The notes under the pieces were generated by a model. It was not told where the DNA came from. It saw nothing but the letters and a program-made list of their open reading frames with translations, and made no database searches. A stretch of 64,000 nucleotides of DNA from NCBI GenBank assembly GCA_910585205.1, contig CAJUCC010000058.1, forward strand, positions 1 through 64,000, read 5' to 3'. Shown here piece after piece: positions 32,834 to 42,038 of the stretch. Position numbers and translations under genes: made by a program. This DNA comes from an uncultured Lachnospiraceae bacterium (lineage in GTDB: Bacteria > Bacillota > Clostridia > Lachnospirales > Lachnospiraceae). The number at the start of each line of letters is the position of its first letter. The stretch's first letter is position 1.

Positions 32834-33487
32834 CTATACAGATTGACCAATTTCCGCAGCCCCGTCTTCCGGCTCCGGTTCCAGCTTTTTAAAAATACCG
32901 GAAATCAGCCAAGAAGCCGCATAAACAGGCAGAGAAATCCCCACCAGGAAAATAACGGGCAGAAGGCGAAAGATGAATACGGCATACGCCGCGGCAAACG
33001 CGCCGTAAATTACGAGAATGCACAGCGTTTTCGGAAAATGCAAAATTCCGAGCAGGCAGGCATTTTTAAGAATGTTTCTGATTGTGTTGTCGAAACGCGA
33101 CAGCAGCGGAAACCAGTAAATACCGCCGCAGAGAAAAAAGAAAACGATTGCACACAGCCCGATGCGCATCACGTCTGCCAGCGTGCCGTCCGTCATGGCA
33201 ATAAAATAAAAGTCGCCCCATGCCACCGCCAGAATCAACAGCAGCAATATCCACAAGACGGTCGCCTGCCGGAAGTTCTGACGAAATGACCGGAAATAAC
33301 TTTTTGTCAGATAACCTTCCTCATTCCGTGCCATCTTAATGCATACATAATGCAGCGCGGTCAGCGCTGCGCCTGCCGTTATGACCGGAATGCAACAGAG
33401 CATCGTCAGTACATTCAACCAGATTAAATCGCCGACCCGGCTTAAAAATGCCATGACCGGGCTGTCCAGATTAAACAAACCTTTCAT
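32834..33487 (-). CDS. YesL-like DUF624 family membrane protein
   Basis: The 217-residue protein has the DUF624 start (FLSRVGDLIWLNVLTMLCCIPVITAGAALTALHYV, in parts: SRVGDLIWLNVLTMLCCIPV) and four or five hydrophobic segments. The conserved FRQNFRQATVLWILLL follows at about residues 68-83. In Bacillus yesL lies in the yesMN/sugar transporter cluster; function is unknown but it commonly accompanies CUT1 importers. Here it lies 120 bases upstream of msmK. Its start overlaps the end of the HD-GYP gene by four bases. Confidence 0.85.
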   Translation of the reverse strand: MKGLFNLDSPVMAFLSRVGDLIWLNVLTMLCCIPVITAGAALTALHYVCIKMARNEEGYLTKSYFRSFRQNFRQATVLWILLLLILAVAWGDFYFIAMTDGTLADVMRIGLCAIVFFFLCGGIYWFPLLSRFDNTIRNILKNACLLGILHFPKTLCILVIYGAFAAAYAVFIFRLLPVIFLVGISLPVYAASWLISGIFKKLEPEPEDGAAEIGQSV

Positions 33488-34746
33488 TCTTCTTCTCCCG
33501 AGCTTTGCCCTGTCAGACGTTTGTAGCGGTTATTGATGCGGACATGCATCTCCAGAAATTCCTGTGTCTCTGTCCGTATCCGGTTATCAATCGCATTGTA
33601 ATTCTCAACCAGTCCGCGCACTGCCTTTTTGTTCAGGCGCTTTCGCTCCGTCTGTTTCTGCAGAACACCAAAAAGCTCGGCCTTGCTGAGCTTCTTTTTC
33701 ATATTCATAACAGCCGTTATATTGTCTGCGACCTGCAAAATGGCCTGATTGACACTGATTTGATTTTCTTTCAGCCCGGCAGGATACCCGCTGCCGTCAA
33801 GCATTTCATGGTGCGCTGCCGCAATATCGACAATATCCTGCACCAGAAAATACTTTTTCAGCAGTTCCCGTCCTATCTCCACATGCTTTCTGTAACGCGT
33901 CCGTTCCTCCTCCGTCAGCTTGCCGGACTTCATAATATCCTTGTCAACTCCCAGAATGCCGATGTCATGCAGCATTGACGCATAATACAATTTATCCTTC
34001 TCCCGGCTGACCAACTCCATGCTTTCCGCAATCTCATCCGCAATGCAGCAGCACATAATGGCTTCCAGGGTCCGCATTCTGCCCTGCAGGCTGAAACAAT
34101 GCATGATAAAACGGACATAATTCTCTTTTTCCTCATTGGTAAAAAGAATGTTCTCCATATAATCCTGCAGTTCCGCCTTATATTCGCCCGAATTCAGCTG
34201 TGCCAGCATATTCTCCTGATATACGCACCGGATCAGCAGCGACACCGCCTCCGGGAGATAACGCTTTCCCGCCTCGCTTTCCATCTTGCGGATGTCCGCA
34301 TCCACCCCGTCTTTCCGGAACAGGCTGTCCACGTCCTCCAAAAGGTGCAGATACATGGCGATTTTGCTGTACTCGTAGTTTACCCGGCTGACCTTCGCAT
34401 AGGGCAGATGATGATACAGGATAATATCCGCCCGTGTGCCGAACGGGGACGTATTCTTTAAAAAAATCCCGCCGTAAACCGCATGGGGGGTTCCGGCTTC
34501 TTCCGTGTCATACCCCATCTCGTCGGTCAGCTTATTGGTCCTGTATGCACCAATATCATGAATCATGGACAGGAACATAAATTCGGCAATCTCATATTCA
34601 TCGTAGCCGCCTTTGCATTCCAGCAGTTTCTTCATCATATATGCCACACGCATACCATGTTCTATTGGTCTTTTATCAATCAGGCTCAGGGCATCACATA
34701 ACAGATAGCAGATCCCCTTACTGCTGATATAATCCATTGCCCGCAT
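33484..34746 (-). CDS. tandem HD / HD-GYP domain phosphohydrolase
   Basis: The 420-residue cytoplasmic protein carries two HD-type domains. The N-terminal one (about 20-160) has IEHGMRVAYMMKK, SMIHDIGAY and ILYHHLPYAK. The C-terminal one (about 225-400) has MLHDIGILGVD, RKHVEIGREL, AAAHHEMLDGSGYPAGL and QVADNITAVM, which is an HD-GYP cyclic-di-GMP phosphodiesterase pattern. No receiver or sensor domain is attached. It is the first gene of a run with YesL-like and MsmK genes through a four-base overlap. Activity on c-di-GMP is inferred from the GYP motif. Confidence 0.88.
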   Translation of the reverse strand: MRAMDYISSKGICYLLCDALSLIDKRPIEHGMRVAYMMKKLLECKGGYDEYEIAEFMFLSMIHDIGAYRTNKLTDEMGYDTEEAGTPHAVYGGIFLKNTSPFGTRADIILYHHLPYAKVSRVNYEYSKIAMYLHLLEDVDSLFRKDGVDADIRKMESEAGKRYLPEAVSLLIRCVYQENMLAQLNSGEYKAELQDYMENILFTNEEKENYVRFIMHCFSLQGRMRTLEAIMCCCIADEIAESMELVSREKDKLYYASMLHDIGILGVDKDIMKSGKLTEEERTRYRKHVEIGRELLKKYFLVQDIVDIAAAHHEMLDGSGYPAGLKENQISVNQAILQVADNITAVMNMKKKLSKAELFGVLQKQTERKRLNKKAVRGLVENYNAIDNRIRTETQEFLEMHVRINNRYKRLTGQSSGEEE

Positions 34747-34781
34747 GGAGCATCCCCCTTATCCTCATTTCCCCGCCGCGC

Positions 34782-35261
34782 CTACATGAGAAATTCCATC
34801 GGCGTAAAGCGGATCCCGCTTTGCTGCATCTCCAGTCCCGTATCCCGAAACCCCAGTTTGTGGTAAAATGCCACACCGTAAGGGGAGGCGTTCACCGTAA
34901 CCCGCGACACCCCCGTCTCCGTCAACAGATAATTGCACAAATACTGCATCAAAGATCTCCCGACGCCCTTCCTGTGGTACTTTTCATCCACAAACAGCAG
35001 CGAAATATGGCCGCCGCTGCGCACTGTAATCATTCCCACCATCACACTGCCGTCCATGGCCACAACCATCTCATATCCGCCGGCCAGAAACATCCGGTAC
35101 AGCGAATTGTCCGTAATAAAATCCTGAAAGCTTTTGATCCCTTCGGCCGTGTAATCATCCGCTTCGAACTTCAGAAAAGTCTTCCATGCCAGCGCCATGG
35201 CGTCCTGCCATTCTTCCCGGTATGCGGGCCTGATTTTCCAGGGAGCGTTTTTCCTTTCCAT
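34782..35261 (-). CDS. GNAT family N-acetyltransferase
   Basis: The 159-residue protein has a clear GNAT core: ISLLFVDEKYHRKGVGRSLM contains the acetyl-CoA loop (RKGVGR), and VNASPYGVAFYHKLGFRDTG is the strand 5/helix 4 region. The substrate is unknown. GGAGGTGGGAGG lies directly upstream of ATG 35261. It stands between ldhA-like and HD-GYP genes, all minus strand, without an obvious functional link. Confidence 0.9.
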   Translation of the reverse strand: MERKNAPWKIRPAYREEWQDAMALAWKTFLKFEADDYTAEGIKSFQDFITDNSLYRMFLAGGYEMVVAMDGSVMVGMITVRSGGHISLLFVDEKYHRKGVGRSLMQYLCNYLLTETGVSRVTVNASPYGVAFYHKLGFRDTGLEMQQSGIRFTPMEFLM

Positions 35262-35322
35262 CCTCCCACCTCCAACCGCGCTTTTCTATCATCATATCGG
35301 ATTCCTGTGGAAAATACAAGTC

Positions 35323-36312
35323 TCAGCTCCGTCCCGGCAGCACTTCGTTGACCAGTTCCTTTCCCGTTTCCAGCGCGTAGGCATTTTCCAGTGTCGTCTG
35401 CGCGATGGCCTGTGTCGCCTCTTTCGTGAAAAATCCCATATGAGACGTAATCAGTACATTGGGAAATGATGTCAACCGGACAAGATTCTCATCCATGATA
35501 ATTTCATTGGAGCGGTCTTCATAGAAAACGCCCTCCTCTTCCTCATATACGTCCAGTCCCACGCCGCCGAACCGCTTTTCTAAAAGGCCGTCAATCAGCG
35601 CTTCGGTATCGATCAGTGCGCCGCGCGATGTATTGACAAGATAAATCCCTTTTTTCATCAGCGAAATGGTCTTCTGGTTAATCAGGTGGCGGGTATCGTC
35701 GGTCAGCGGACAGTGCAGACTGATAATATCCGACTGTTTCATCAATTCCTCCAGCGATACATACTGAACGTCCGCGGACGGGTTGGGATACGGGTCGTAT
35801 GCGATAATATGCATGCGAAACCCTTTCAGAATGCGGATCATCGCCTGCCCGATCTTTCCGGTCCCCACCACGCCTGCCGTCTTCTGATACAGGTTCATTC
35901 CCATAAATCCGTTGATATTCATATTAAAATCTCTTGTCCGGCCATAGGCACGATGGGTATAACGGTTTACCGTCAGCAGCATCGCCGCCGCAAATTCCGC
36001 CACCGCTTCCGGGGAATAACTGGGTACGCGCAGTACGTGCAGCTTCCCCTCTGCAGCCCGGATATCAACATTATTAAATCCAGCGCATCGCAGCAAAATG
36101 GCTCTGACACCCATTTCATGCAGTTTGTCAATCATATCCGCATTGACATAATCATTGACAAAAATACAGATGGCATCATGACCGGCCGCCAGCGAAACCG
36201 TCTCTTCATCACAACGCATTTCCACGAAATGAATGGAAAACCCATAATCCTTCGCCATCGGCTCAAACCAGTATCTGTCATATGGCTTCGTATTATAAAA
36301 TAAAATTTTCAT
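35323..36312 (-). CDS. D-2-hydroxyacid dehydrogenase, D-lactate dehydrogenase-like
   Basis: The 329-residue NAD-dependent enzyme has the Rossmann loop VVGTGKIGQAMI (about 147-158), the substrate-binding NTSRGALIDTEAL with the catalytic Arg, the Glu near GGVGLDVYEEE, and a catalytic His in LITSHMGFFTKEA (about 296). The LDVYEEEEGVFYEDRS insertion is characteristic of the fermentative LdhA group, suggesting reduction of pyruvate to D-lactate, though related dehydrogenases share these motifs. A TATACT -10 box lies at 36347-36352 and AAAGAGGATGCTTT precedes the ATG. Confidence 0.88.
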   Translation of the reverse strand: MKILFYNTKPYDRYWFEPMAKDYGFSIHFVEMRCDEETVSLAAGHDAICIFVNDYVNADMIDKLHEMGVRAILLRCAGFNNVDIRAAEGKLHVLRVPSYSPEAVAEFAAAMLLTVNRYTHRAYGRTRDFNMNINGFMGMNLYQKTAGVVGTGKIGQAMIRILKGFRMHIIAYDPYPNPSADVQYVSLEELMKQSDIISLHCPLTDDTRHLINQKTISLMKKGIYLVNTSRGALIDTEALIDGLLEKRFGGVGLDVYEEEEGVFYEDRSNEIIMDENLVRLTSFPNVLITSHMGFFTKEATQAIAQTTLENAYALETGKELVNEVLPGRS

Positions 36313-36401
36313 AAAGCATCCTCTTTCCTTTTGATATTTTAGTTATAGTATACAGGAAAGTTCTGAAAACATGTAATACGAACTGCAGAAGCGGTATGTT
36401 G

Positions 36402-38378
36402 TCAGCAGATTTCCGCGCCGGCCGGCATTGCTTTCTCCGGTACGACAAGCGCCAGATTTCCGTCCGTATCCTCTGCGCATAAGAGCATGCCTTCCGATAC
36501 CACGCCTGCCAGTGTGGCCGGTTTCAAATTGACCAGTACCATTACCTTTTTGCCCACCATTTCCTCCGGCGTATAATACTGCTTGATTCCCGATACAATC
36601 TGCTTTACCTGACTGCCGATCCGCACCTGTGAACAGAGCAGTTTTTTTGATTTTTTCACCGCCTCACAGGCAATGATTTCCCCGACCCGGAACTGCATTT
36701 TGTCAAAATCATCGTATGAAATTTCCGGTTTGGCTTCCACATCGATCACGTCCGCCGCAGGCTGCGCGTCCTGCGCGCTGCCTTCCGCCGCTGCCTGTGC
36801 ACGTGCGGCAAACATCGCCTCTGCTTTCTCCAACACCTCTTTCACATCCTGTCTTGCAAACAGAATTTCCGGCTTGTCCGTTACCCGGCTGCCCGAAGGA
36901 TACTGTCCGAATTCTTTCAGGCTCTCAAAGCCGCGGAGCTCTGTGCGAAGCTGTGCGGCAATCTTCTGCGCTGTAGACGGCATAAAAGGCTCCAGCAATG
37001 AAGCGCCGATTACGATACTCTCAACCAGATTATACAGCACGGCTGCCAGCCGGTCTTTTTTCTCCTCATCCTTTGCCAGTACCCACGGCTCCGTTTCATC
37101 AATATATTTATTGCAGCGTTTGAACAGTGTGAAAATTTCGGTAATGGCGTCGGCCACACGCAGACTTTCCATTTTGCGGCAGACCTTATCATAGGTACCG
37201 CAGACAACCGCTCTAAGATCGTCATCCACATCAGATGTGACACCCGTGTCGGTAACAACGCCGCCAAAGTACTTATTGCTCATGGATATGGTGCGGTTGA
37301 CCAGATTGCCAAGGACATTGGCCAGATCGGAATTTAACCGCTCCACCATCAATTCCCAGGAGATCACTCCGTCATTTTCAAACGGCATCTCATGCAGCAC
37401 AAAATAGCGCACCGCATCGACACCGAAAAACGTCGTCAGATCGTCGGCGTAGATCACGTTGCCCTTCGATTTACTCATCTTACCGTCTCCCTGCAGCAGC
37501 CAGGGATGTCCGAAAATCTGTTTCGGAAGCGGCTCGCCCAGCGCCATCAGGAAAATCGGCCAGTAAATCGTATGAAAACGGATAATATCCTTGCCGAGCA
37601 GATGCAGATCCGCCGGCCAGAATTTTTTATATTGCTCCGTGCTCTCCCCGCCGCAGTCATAGCCAATGCCCGTAATATAATTGCTCAGGGCATCCAGCCA
37701 TACATAAACGACATGTTTGTTATCAAAATCCACCGGAACCCCCCATGTAAAAGAGGTCCTTGATACACACAGATCCTGCAGACCTGGCAGGAGAAAGTTA
37801 TTCATCATTTCATTTTTCCGGGAAACCGGCTGTATAAATTCCGGATGGGCATTGATATGTGCAATCAGCCGGTCCGCATATTTGCTCATTTTGAAAAAAT
37901 ATGCTTCCTCTTTTGCCGGCTTTACCTCTCTGCCGCAGTCCGGGCATTTCCCGTCCACAAGCTGTGACTCTGTCCAGAAGGATTCGCAGGGGGTACAATA
38001 CAGCCCTTCGTACTCGCTTTTATAAATATCGCCCTGTTCATACAGACGCAGGAAAATCTTCTGCACCTGCTTTTCATGCGCTTCGTCCGTCGTCCGGATA
38101 AATTTGTCGTAAGAAGTGTCCATCAGATCCCACAGGCCCTTGATTGTGTCCACGACACCATCCACATATTCTTTCGGCGAAACTCCCGCCTCCTGCGCTT
38201 TCAGCTCGATCTTCTGTCCATGCTCATCGGTTCCCGTCTGAAAAAAGACATCGTATCCCTCTTTTCTCTTAAACCTGGCAATGCTGTCCGCCAATACGAT
38301 CTCATAGCTGTTGCCGATATGAGGCTTGCCCGATGTATAGGCAATGGCCGTTGTAATATAATATGGTCCTTTACTCAT
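36402..38378 (-). CDS. metG: methionyl-tRNA synthetase with C-terminal tRNA-binding domain
   Basis: The 658-residue class I enzyme charges tRNA-Met. It has the HIGH-like site PHIGNSYE, the zinc module CTPCESFW...CPDCGREV (about 127-148), KMSKSKGNVI (about 296-305), and an anticodon domain. An Ala-rich linker then leads to a C-terminal OB-fold domain (about 550-658; DDFDKMQFRVGEI, VSEGMLLCAED) that aids tRNA binding. The gene lies 15 bases after the hybrid kinase gene, so there is no space for a T-box leader; it may be transcribed with the upstream genes or from a promoter inside them. Confidence 0.96.
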   Translation of the reverse strand: MSKGPYYITTAIAYTSGKPHIGNSYEIVLADSIARFKRKEGYDVFFQTGTDEHGQKIELKAQEAGVSPKEYVDGVVDTIKGLWDLMDTSYDKFIRTTDEAHEKQVQKIFLRLYEQGDIYKSEYEGLYCTPCESFWTESQLVDGKCPDCGREVKPAKEEAYFFKMSKYADRLIAHINAHPEFIQPVSRKNEMMNNFLLPGLQDLCVSRTSFTWGVPVDFDNKHVVYVWLDALSNYITGIGYDCGGESTEQYKKFWPADLHLLGKDIIRFHTIYWPIFLMALGEPLPKQIFGHPWLLQGDGKMSKSKGNVIYADDLTTFFGVDAVRYFVLHEMPFENDGVISWELMVERLNSDLANVLGNLVNRTISMSNKYFGGVVTDTGVTSDVDDDLRAVVCGTYDKVCRKMESLRVADAITEIFTLFKRCNKYIDETEPWVLAKDEEKKDRLAAVLYNLVESIVIGASLLEPFMPSTAQKIAAQLRTELRGFESLKEFGQYPSGSRVTDKPEILFARQDVKEVLEKAEAMFAARAQAAAEGSAQDAQPAADVIDVEAKPEISYDDFDKMQFRVGEIIACEAVKKSKKLLCSQVRIGSQVKQIVSGIKQYYTPEEMVGKKVMVLVNLKPATLAGVVSEGMLLCAEDTDGNLALVVPEKAMPAGAEIC

Positions 38379-38393
38379 CCTGTTTTCCTTTCA

Positions 38394-41087
38394 CTACAGC
38401 AATTTCTGCTCCCATTCCTGCAGAACATGTTCGCATCTGTCCACGTCAAAATCTTCAACGGCGCTCCGCAGCTGCGCAAAAGAATCTTCCTGCCAGTCTT
38501 CAAAGCAATACCGTTTCATCTCTTCGATAATCTCATCCATCCGATCCATATCCAGATCTTCGGCAGCCATACGGATTTCCGTAAAACAATGCAGCAGATC
38601 TTCCATATCGATCTGTGTTTTCTCTCCCTCGTCCTCTTCGCCCTCCGCGCAGAAAGGCCGTAAAACAGGCAGGTACCCTCTGTACTGTTCCAACATTTCA
38701 TCGGTGTGGCTGCGGATAAACAGCGTGTCTCTCGCATTTCCCGCCTTTTCCAGCGCCGCCGCCTTTTCGGACAGCGAGATGGCGCCGATTTGTTTGGAAG
38801 AGCTCTTCAGCGCATGCACCTCAATGGTAAAGCCCGGCCAGTCATTGGCATCCCGCAGCTGGGCAATCAGCGCGGCCTTTTTCTCAATGGAGCGATAGTA
38901 TACTTTTAACACCGTCCAGAACAGACTTTCCCCGCCCAGAAACTTCAGGGCATATGCCACGTCCAGATCACCCACCATAATATCCGTGTTGCTCTCTTCT
39001 TCCTGCTTCTTGGGCTGTTCCTGTGTCGAATACACCTTCTGAATCTTTTCCACGGGAAGCCACTGCTTCACTTTCGAGATCAGCATGCGCAGTTCGATCG
39101 GTTTGGCGACAAAATCATTCATGCCTTCCTGGCAGAACATCTCTTTGGTGCCTTCCACTGCATTGGCAGTCAGTGCGATAATGGGTACGTCATTATAATC
39201 GGGATGAAAGCGCCGGATCAGCCGCGTCGTCTCCACACCGTCCAGTTCCGGCATCATATGATCCATGAACACAATGTCATAATGATGGCTGCCGATCTTA
39301 TCAATGGCAATCTTGCCGCTCGCCGCTACGTCCACTTTCATTTTCAGCGGTTCCAGCAGCCCTTCCGCCACAGTCAGATTCACCATATTGTCATCTACAA
39401 TCAGTATTTCCGCGTCGGGCGCCATAAAGTCGAAATCCTTTTCCACGGATTCATCGTAATTCAGCTGTATCTCTTCCCCGTTTAATATCATGGCAATATT
39501 CAAAGCAAACAATGGCTTTTTCATGATGAAAAGATTGGGAATATCATAGTTGATATGGTCAAAAAAGTCAATCAAAAGCACAACCGTGGACTCCGGGTGA
39601 TTCCGCGTGTATTCTTCAAACGATACGGAGAAAACGGAATGCTCGATAAACAGGAAGCATCTCCGGTCTTTCGGAAGCGTATCCAGATCTCTTACGGAAG
39701 ATATTTCCGTATATGCCACACCCATATTTTCGATGTCCGCAAAGAAACGGTCCCTGACATAAGAATTATAAAAATATCCCGCAACCAGAATCTGTTCCCG
39801 GTCGTTGACATGAATACACGGCCTCCCGTCCACAATATGCTGCGGCAGAGCAAAGAAAAACTTGCTGCCGACTTCATATTGACTTTCCACCCAGATCCTG
39901 CCCCGCATCAGCGTCAGAAGCTGTTTGGAAATGGCAAGCCCCAGGCCGGTTCCCTCGATATTGCGGTTCCGCTTGCTGTCAAGCTGCTGAAACGACTGGA
40001 ACAGCTTATTCATATCTTCTTTTTTGATTCCGATACCGGTATCTTCAATGGATGCCCGCAGTTCCACCTCATCCAGCGCCAGCTCCACGCAGTCCAGATT
40101 CAGCGTGATCTTTCCATGCGAAGTAAACTTTGCCGCATTGTTGGCAAGGTTCAGCAAAATCTGCTTGATTCGGATATTGTCCCCCATCAATTTGTTCGGC
40201 AAATTCGGGGAGACATTCAGGATCAGCTCCACTTCTTTGCCTTTGAGTCTGGTCATGGCGATATTGGCCACGTCATACACCATGGACATCGGCTCATATT
40301 CCACAGGATGTATATCCATCTTTCCGGATTCGATTTTGGAAAAATCAAGAATATCATTGATAATGGTCAGCAGTGATTTGCCCGCTTCTTTAATCTGATT
40401 GATATACTCTCTCGCCGTTGAAGACAGACCCTCCCGCAGCGCCATCTCCGCCATGCCGATCACCGCGTTCATGGGCGTGCGGATCTCATGGCTCATATTT
40501 GCCAGAAAATCCGACTTCATGCTGGCCGATTTTTCCAGTTCCAGATTGGCGTGATACAACAGATATTTGTTATGTGCCATATCGGAAAAAGCGTCGGAAA
40601 ACGTATGCAGAAATCTGACGTCTCTCTCGACTTCTTCGCAGCCCCATATTTTCATATTCTGTGCCAATGCCACATATTCCTCCGGATCTCTGCCGACATC
40701 CGCTGCCATCTTTCTGATTTTTTCCGGATCCGGCGGCTCCGTGAGAAGCTGACCCGCTACGAAATACCCCAAAAGTTTTCCGTTTGCCTTAACGGGAGCC
40801 GTATAGTTTACCAGCCCGGCAGGGCAGGGACGATTAACCGGTTTTCCCTCTATTTCCACGCCCTCTCCCGCTTTTCTGCATGCCCTGCAGTATGTATTCA
40901 GTTCGCCAAACGTACGGATACAGTCCTTGCAGAAAACGGAAAAGTCAGACCCCTCTGTGATCGCGTCCCCGTTTTCGTTGGTAATAATTACGGAAAACCC
41001 GGTCAGACCCGCAAAACAGTCCTGTATTTTCTGTAAAATCTTAATATCGATCAGATCAGTCAGAGATAAATCATAGTGCATTTCCAT
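38394..41087 (-). CDS. hybrid sensor histidine kinase with PocR ligand-binding domain
   Basis: The 897-residue protein has no membrane helix. Order of domains: PocR sensor (about 10-170, with a cysteine set in VFCKDCIRTF...CRACRK and PCPAGLVNY), HisKA with His200 in SHEIRTPMNAVIG, HATPase (about 310-430), a degenerate receiver (about 435-545), a complete receiver (about 575-695; VDDNMVNLTVAEGLL, VFMDHMMPELDG), and a C-terminal HPt domain with EVHALKSSSKQIGA. This is a cytoplasmic phosphorelay. PocR domains bind small metabolites in other proteins; the ligand here is unknown. A response regulator gene lies 18 bases upstream. Confidence 0.93.
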   Translation of the reverse strand: MEMHYDLSLTDLIDIKILQKIQDCFAGLTGFSVIITNENGDAITEGSDFSVFCKDCIRTFGELNTYCRACRKAGEGVEIEGKPVNRPCPAGLVNYTAPVKANGKLLGYFVAGQLLTEPPDPEKIRKMAADVGRDPEEYVALAQNMKIWGCEEVERDVRFLHTFSDAFSDMAHNKYLLYHANLELEKSASMKSDFLANMSHEIRTPMNAVIGMAEMALREGLSSTAREYINQIKEAGKSLLTIINDILDFSKIESGKMDIHPVEYEPMSMVYDVANIAMTRLKGKEVELILNVSPNLPNKLMGDNIRIKQILLNLANNAAKFTSHGKITLNLDCVELALDEVELRASIEDTGIGIKKEDMNKLFQSFQQLDSKRNRNIEGTGLGLAISKQLLTLMRGRIWVESQYEVGSKFFFALPQHIVDGRPCIHVNDREQILVAGYFYNSYVRDRFFADIENMGVAYTEISSVRDLDTLPKDRRCFLFIEHSVFSVSFEEYTRNHPESTVVLLIDFFDHINYDIPNLFIMKKPLFALNIAMILNGEEIQLNYDESVEKDFDFMAPDAEILIVDDNMVNLTVAEGLLEPLKMKVDVAASGKIAIDKIGSHHYDIVFMDHMMPELDGVETTRLIRRFHPDYNDVPIIALTANAVEGTKEMFCQEGMNDFVAKPIELRMLISKVKQWLPVEKIQKVYSTQEQPKKQEEESNTDIMVGDLDVAYALKFLGGESLFWTVLKVYYRSIEKKAALIAQLRDANDWPGFTIEVHALKSSSKQIGAISLSEKAAALEKAGNARDTLFIRSHTDEMLEQYRGYLPVLRPFCAEGEEDEGEKTQIDMEDLLHCFTEIRMAAEDLDMDRMDEIIEEMKRYCFEDWQEDSFAQLRSAVEDFDVDRCEHVLQEWEQKLL

Positions 41088-41105
41088 AACATTCCTGCTC
41101 CCCTT

Positions 41106-42023
41106 CTACCCCAATGTCCTTATTATGATTTCCAGCAGCTTATCGCGCTCCACAGGCTTTAACAAATACCCCTGCGGTTTTAAAACAAGCGCCTCCTGGA
41201 TCTTCTCCCGATCCGAAACCCCCGTCAGAAAGATGACGGGCAAATCTTTTGTCGTTTCGTTCGCCCGCAATTTTTCCAGTACCGCCGGACCGTTCTCCAC
41301 CGGCATCTCATAATCCAGCAGAATCAGGTCCGTCCGTTTCCGCTCCAAAAATTTCATGGCAATCTTGCCGCTGATGGCAGTCGCTATATCATACTCTCCG
41401 TGCAGATGTTCCTTCAACAGTTTCAGCATCATCGGATCGTCGTCAATCACCAGGATATGTCTGCGGCGTACCGGCTCCGGCTCCTGCTCTGCCGGTTCCC
41501 CTTCGATTTCCCGGGTCAGACGCTCCAGCGCGGCAAGTCTGTCCAGAATGTCTTCCTCATCCGGGGTCGCGTGCCCGGCCGGTTTTGCGGACAAATCAGG
41601 CATCGGGAGCAATTCCTCCTCCGGCTCTTGCGCCATAGGCTCCGGCATCCGCTGTGCCATATACTTTACAAGCCGCTCGGTAATGGAACCTGCGGACAGC
41701 GGTTTGCACAGACACAAATCGGCCACATTCACCGAAATGCGCTCAAATTCATCGCAGTCCTCCTTTGTCCCGATCAGAACAAAGGGAATCCGTGATTCGC
41801 GCAGTCTGTACTTCACTTCCGCCATTTGACTGTAATTATCCCGCGGTTCATTATAGAGACAATAAATAAAAAGATGCGGGGAGAAATATCGGATATGTCG
41901 TATAATATCATCATAGCGTGTGGAAGTCGTTATCACCTCAAAGTTTTCATACATCTGATTAAAAAAATCATCGATGACAGAGTTATTTTTTCCGGTCAGC
42001 AGCGCCTTATATTTTGTTGCCAT
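41106..42023 (-). CDS. response regulator with degenerate plus intact receiver, no output domain
   Basis: The 305-residue protein has an N-terminal receiver-like domain (about 1-120) whose acceptor position reads HLFIYCLYNEPRDN and lacks the usual aspartate, an acidic Pro/Glu linker with a short coiled coil, and a complete C-terminal receiver (about 190-305; ILVIDDDPMMLKLLKEHL, LILLDYEMPVENG, QGYLLKPVER). There is no DNA-binding or enzymatic domain, so it may act as a phosphate shuttle or through protein binding. It lies between rpe and the hybrid kinase and is probably that kinase's partner. Confidence 0.88.
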   Translation of the reverse strand: MATKYKALLTGKNNSVIDDFFNQMYENFEVITTSTRYDDIIRHIRYFSPHLFIYCLYNEPRDNYSQMAEVKYRLRESRIPFVLIGTKEDCDEFERISVNVADLCLCKPLSAGSITERLVKYMAQRMPEPMAQEPEEELLPMPDLSAKPAGHATPDEEDILDRLAALERLTREIEGEPAEQEPEPVRRRHILVIDDDPMMLKLLKEHLHGEYDIATAISGKIAMKFLERKRTDLILLDYEMPVENGPAVLEKLRANETTKDLPVIFLTGVSDREKIQEALVLKPQGYLLKPVERDKLLEIIIRTLG

Positions 42024-42038
42024 ATCTTCCTCCCATCC

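Noticed and set aside
36313..36401. Possible promoter of the D-lactate dehydrogenase-like gene
   Set aside because: The TATACT -10 (36347-36352) is good but no acceptable -35 box is found at 16-18 bases, so it is mentioned only with the gene.
38379..38393. T-box leader for metG
   Set aside because: Only 15 bases separate metG from the kinase gene, leaving no room for a T-box.
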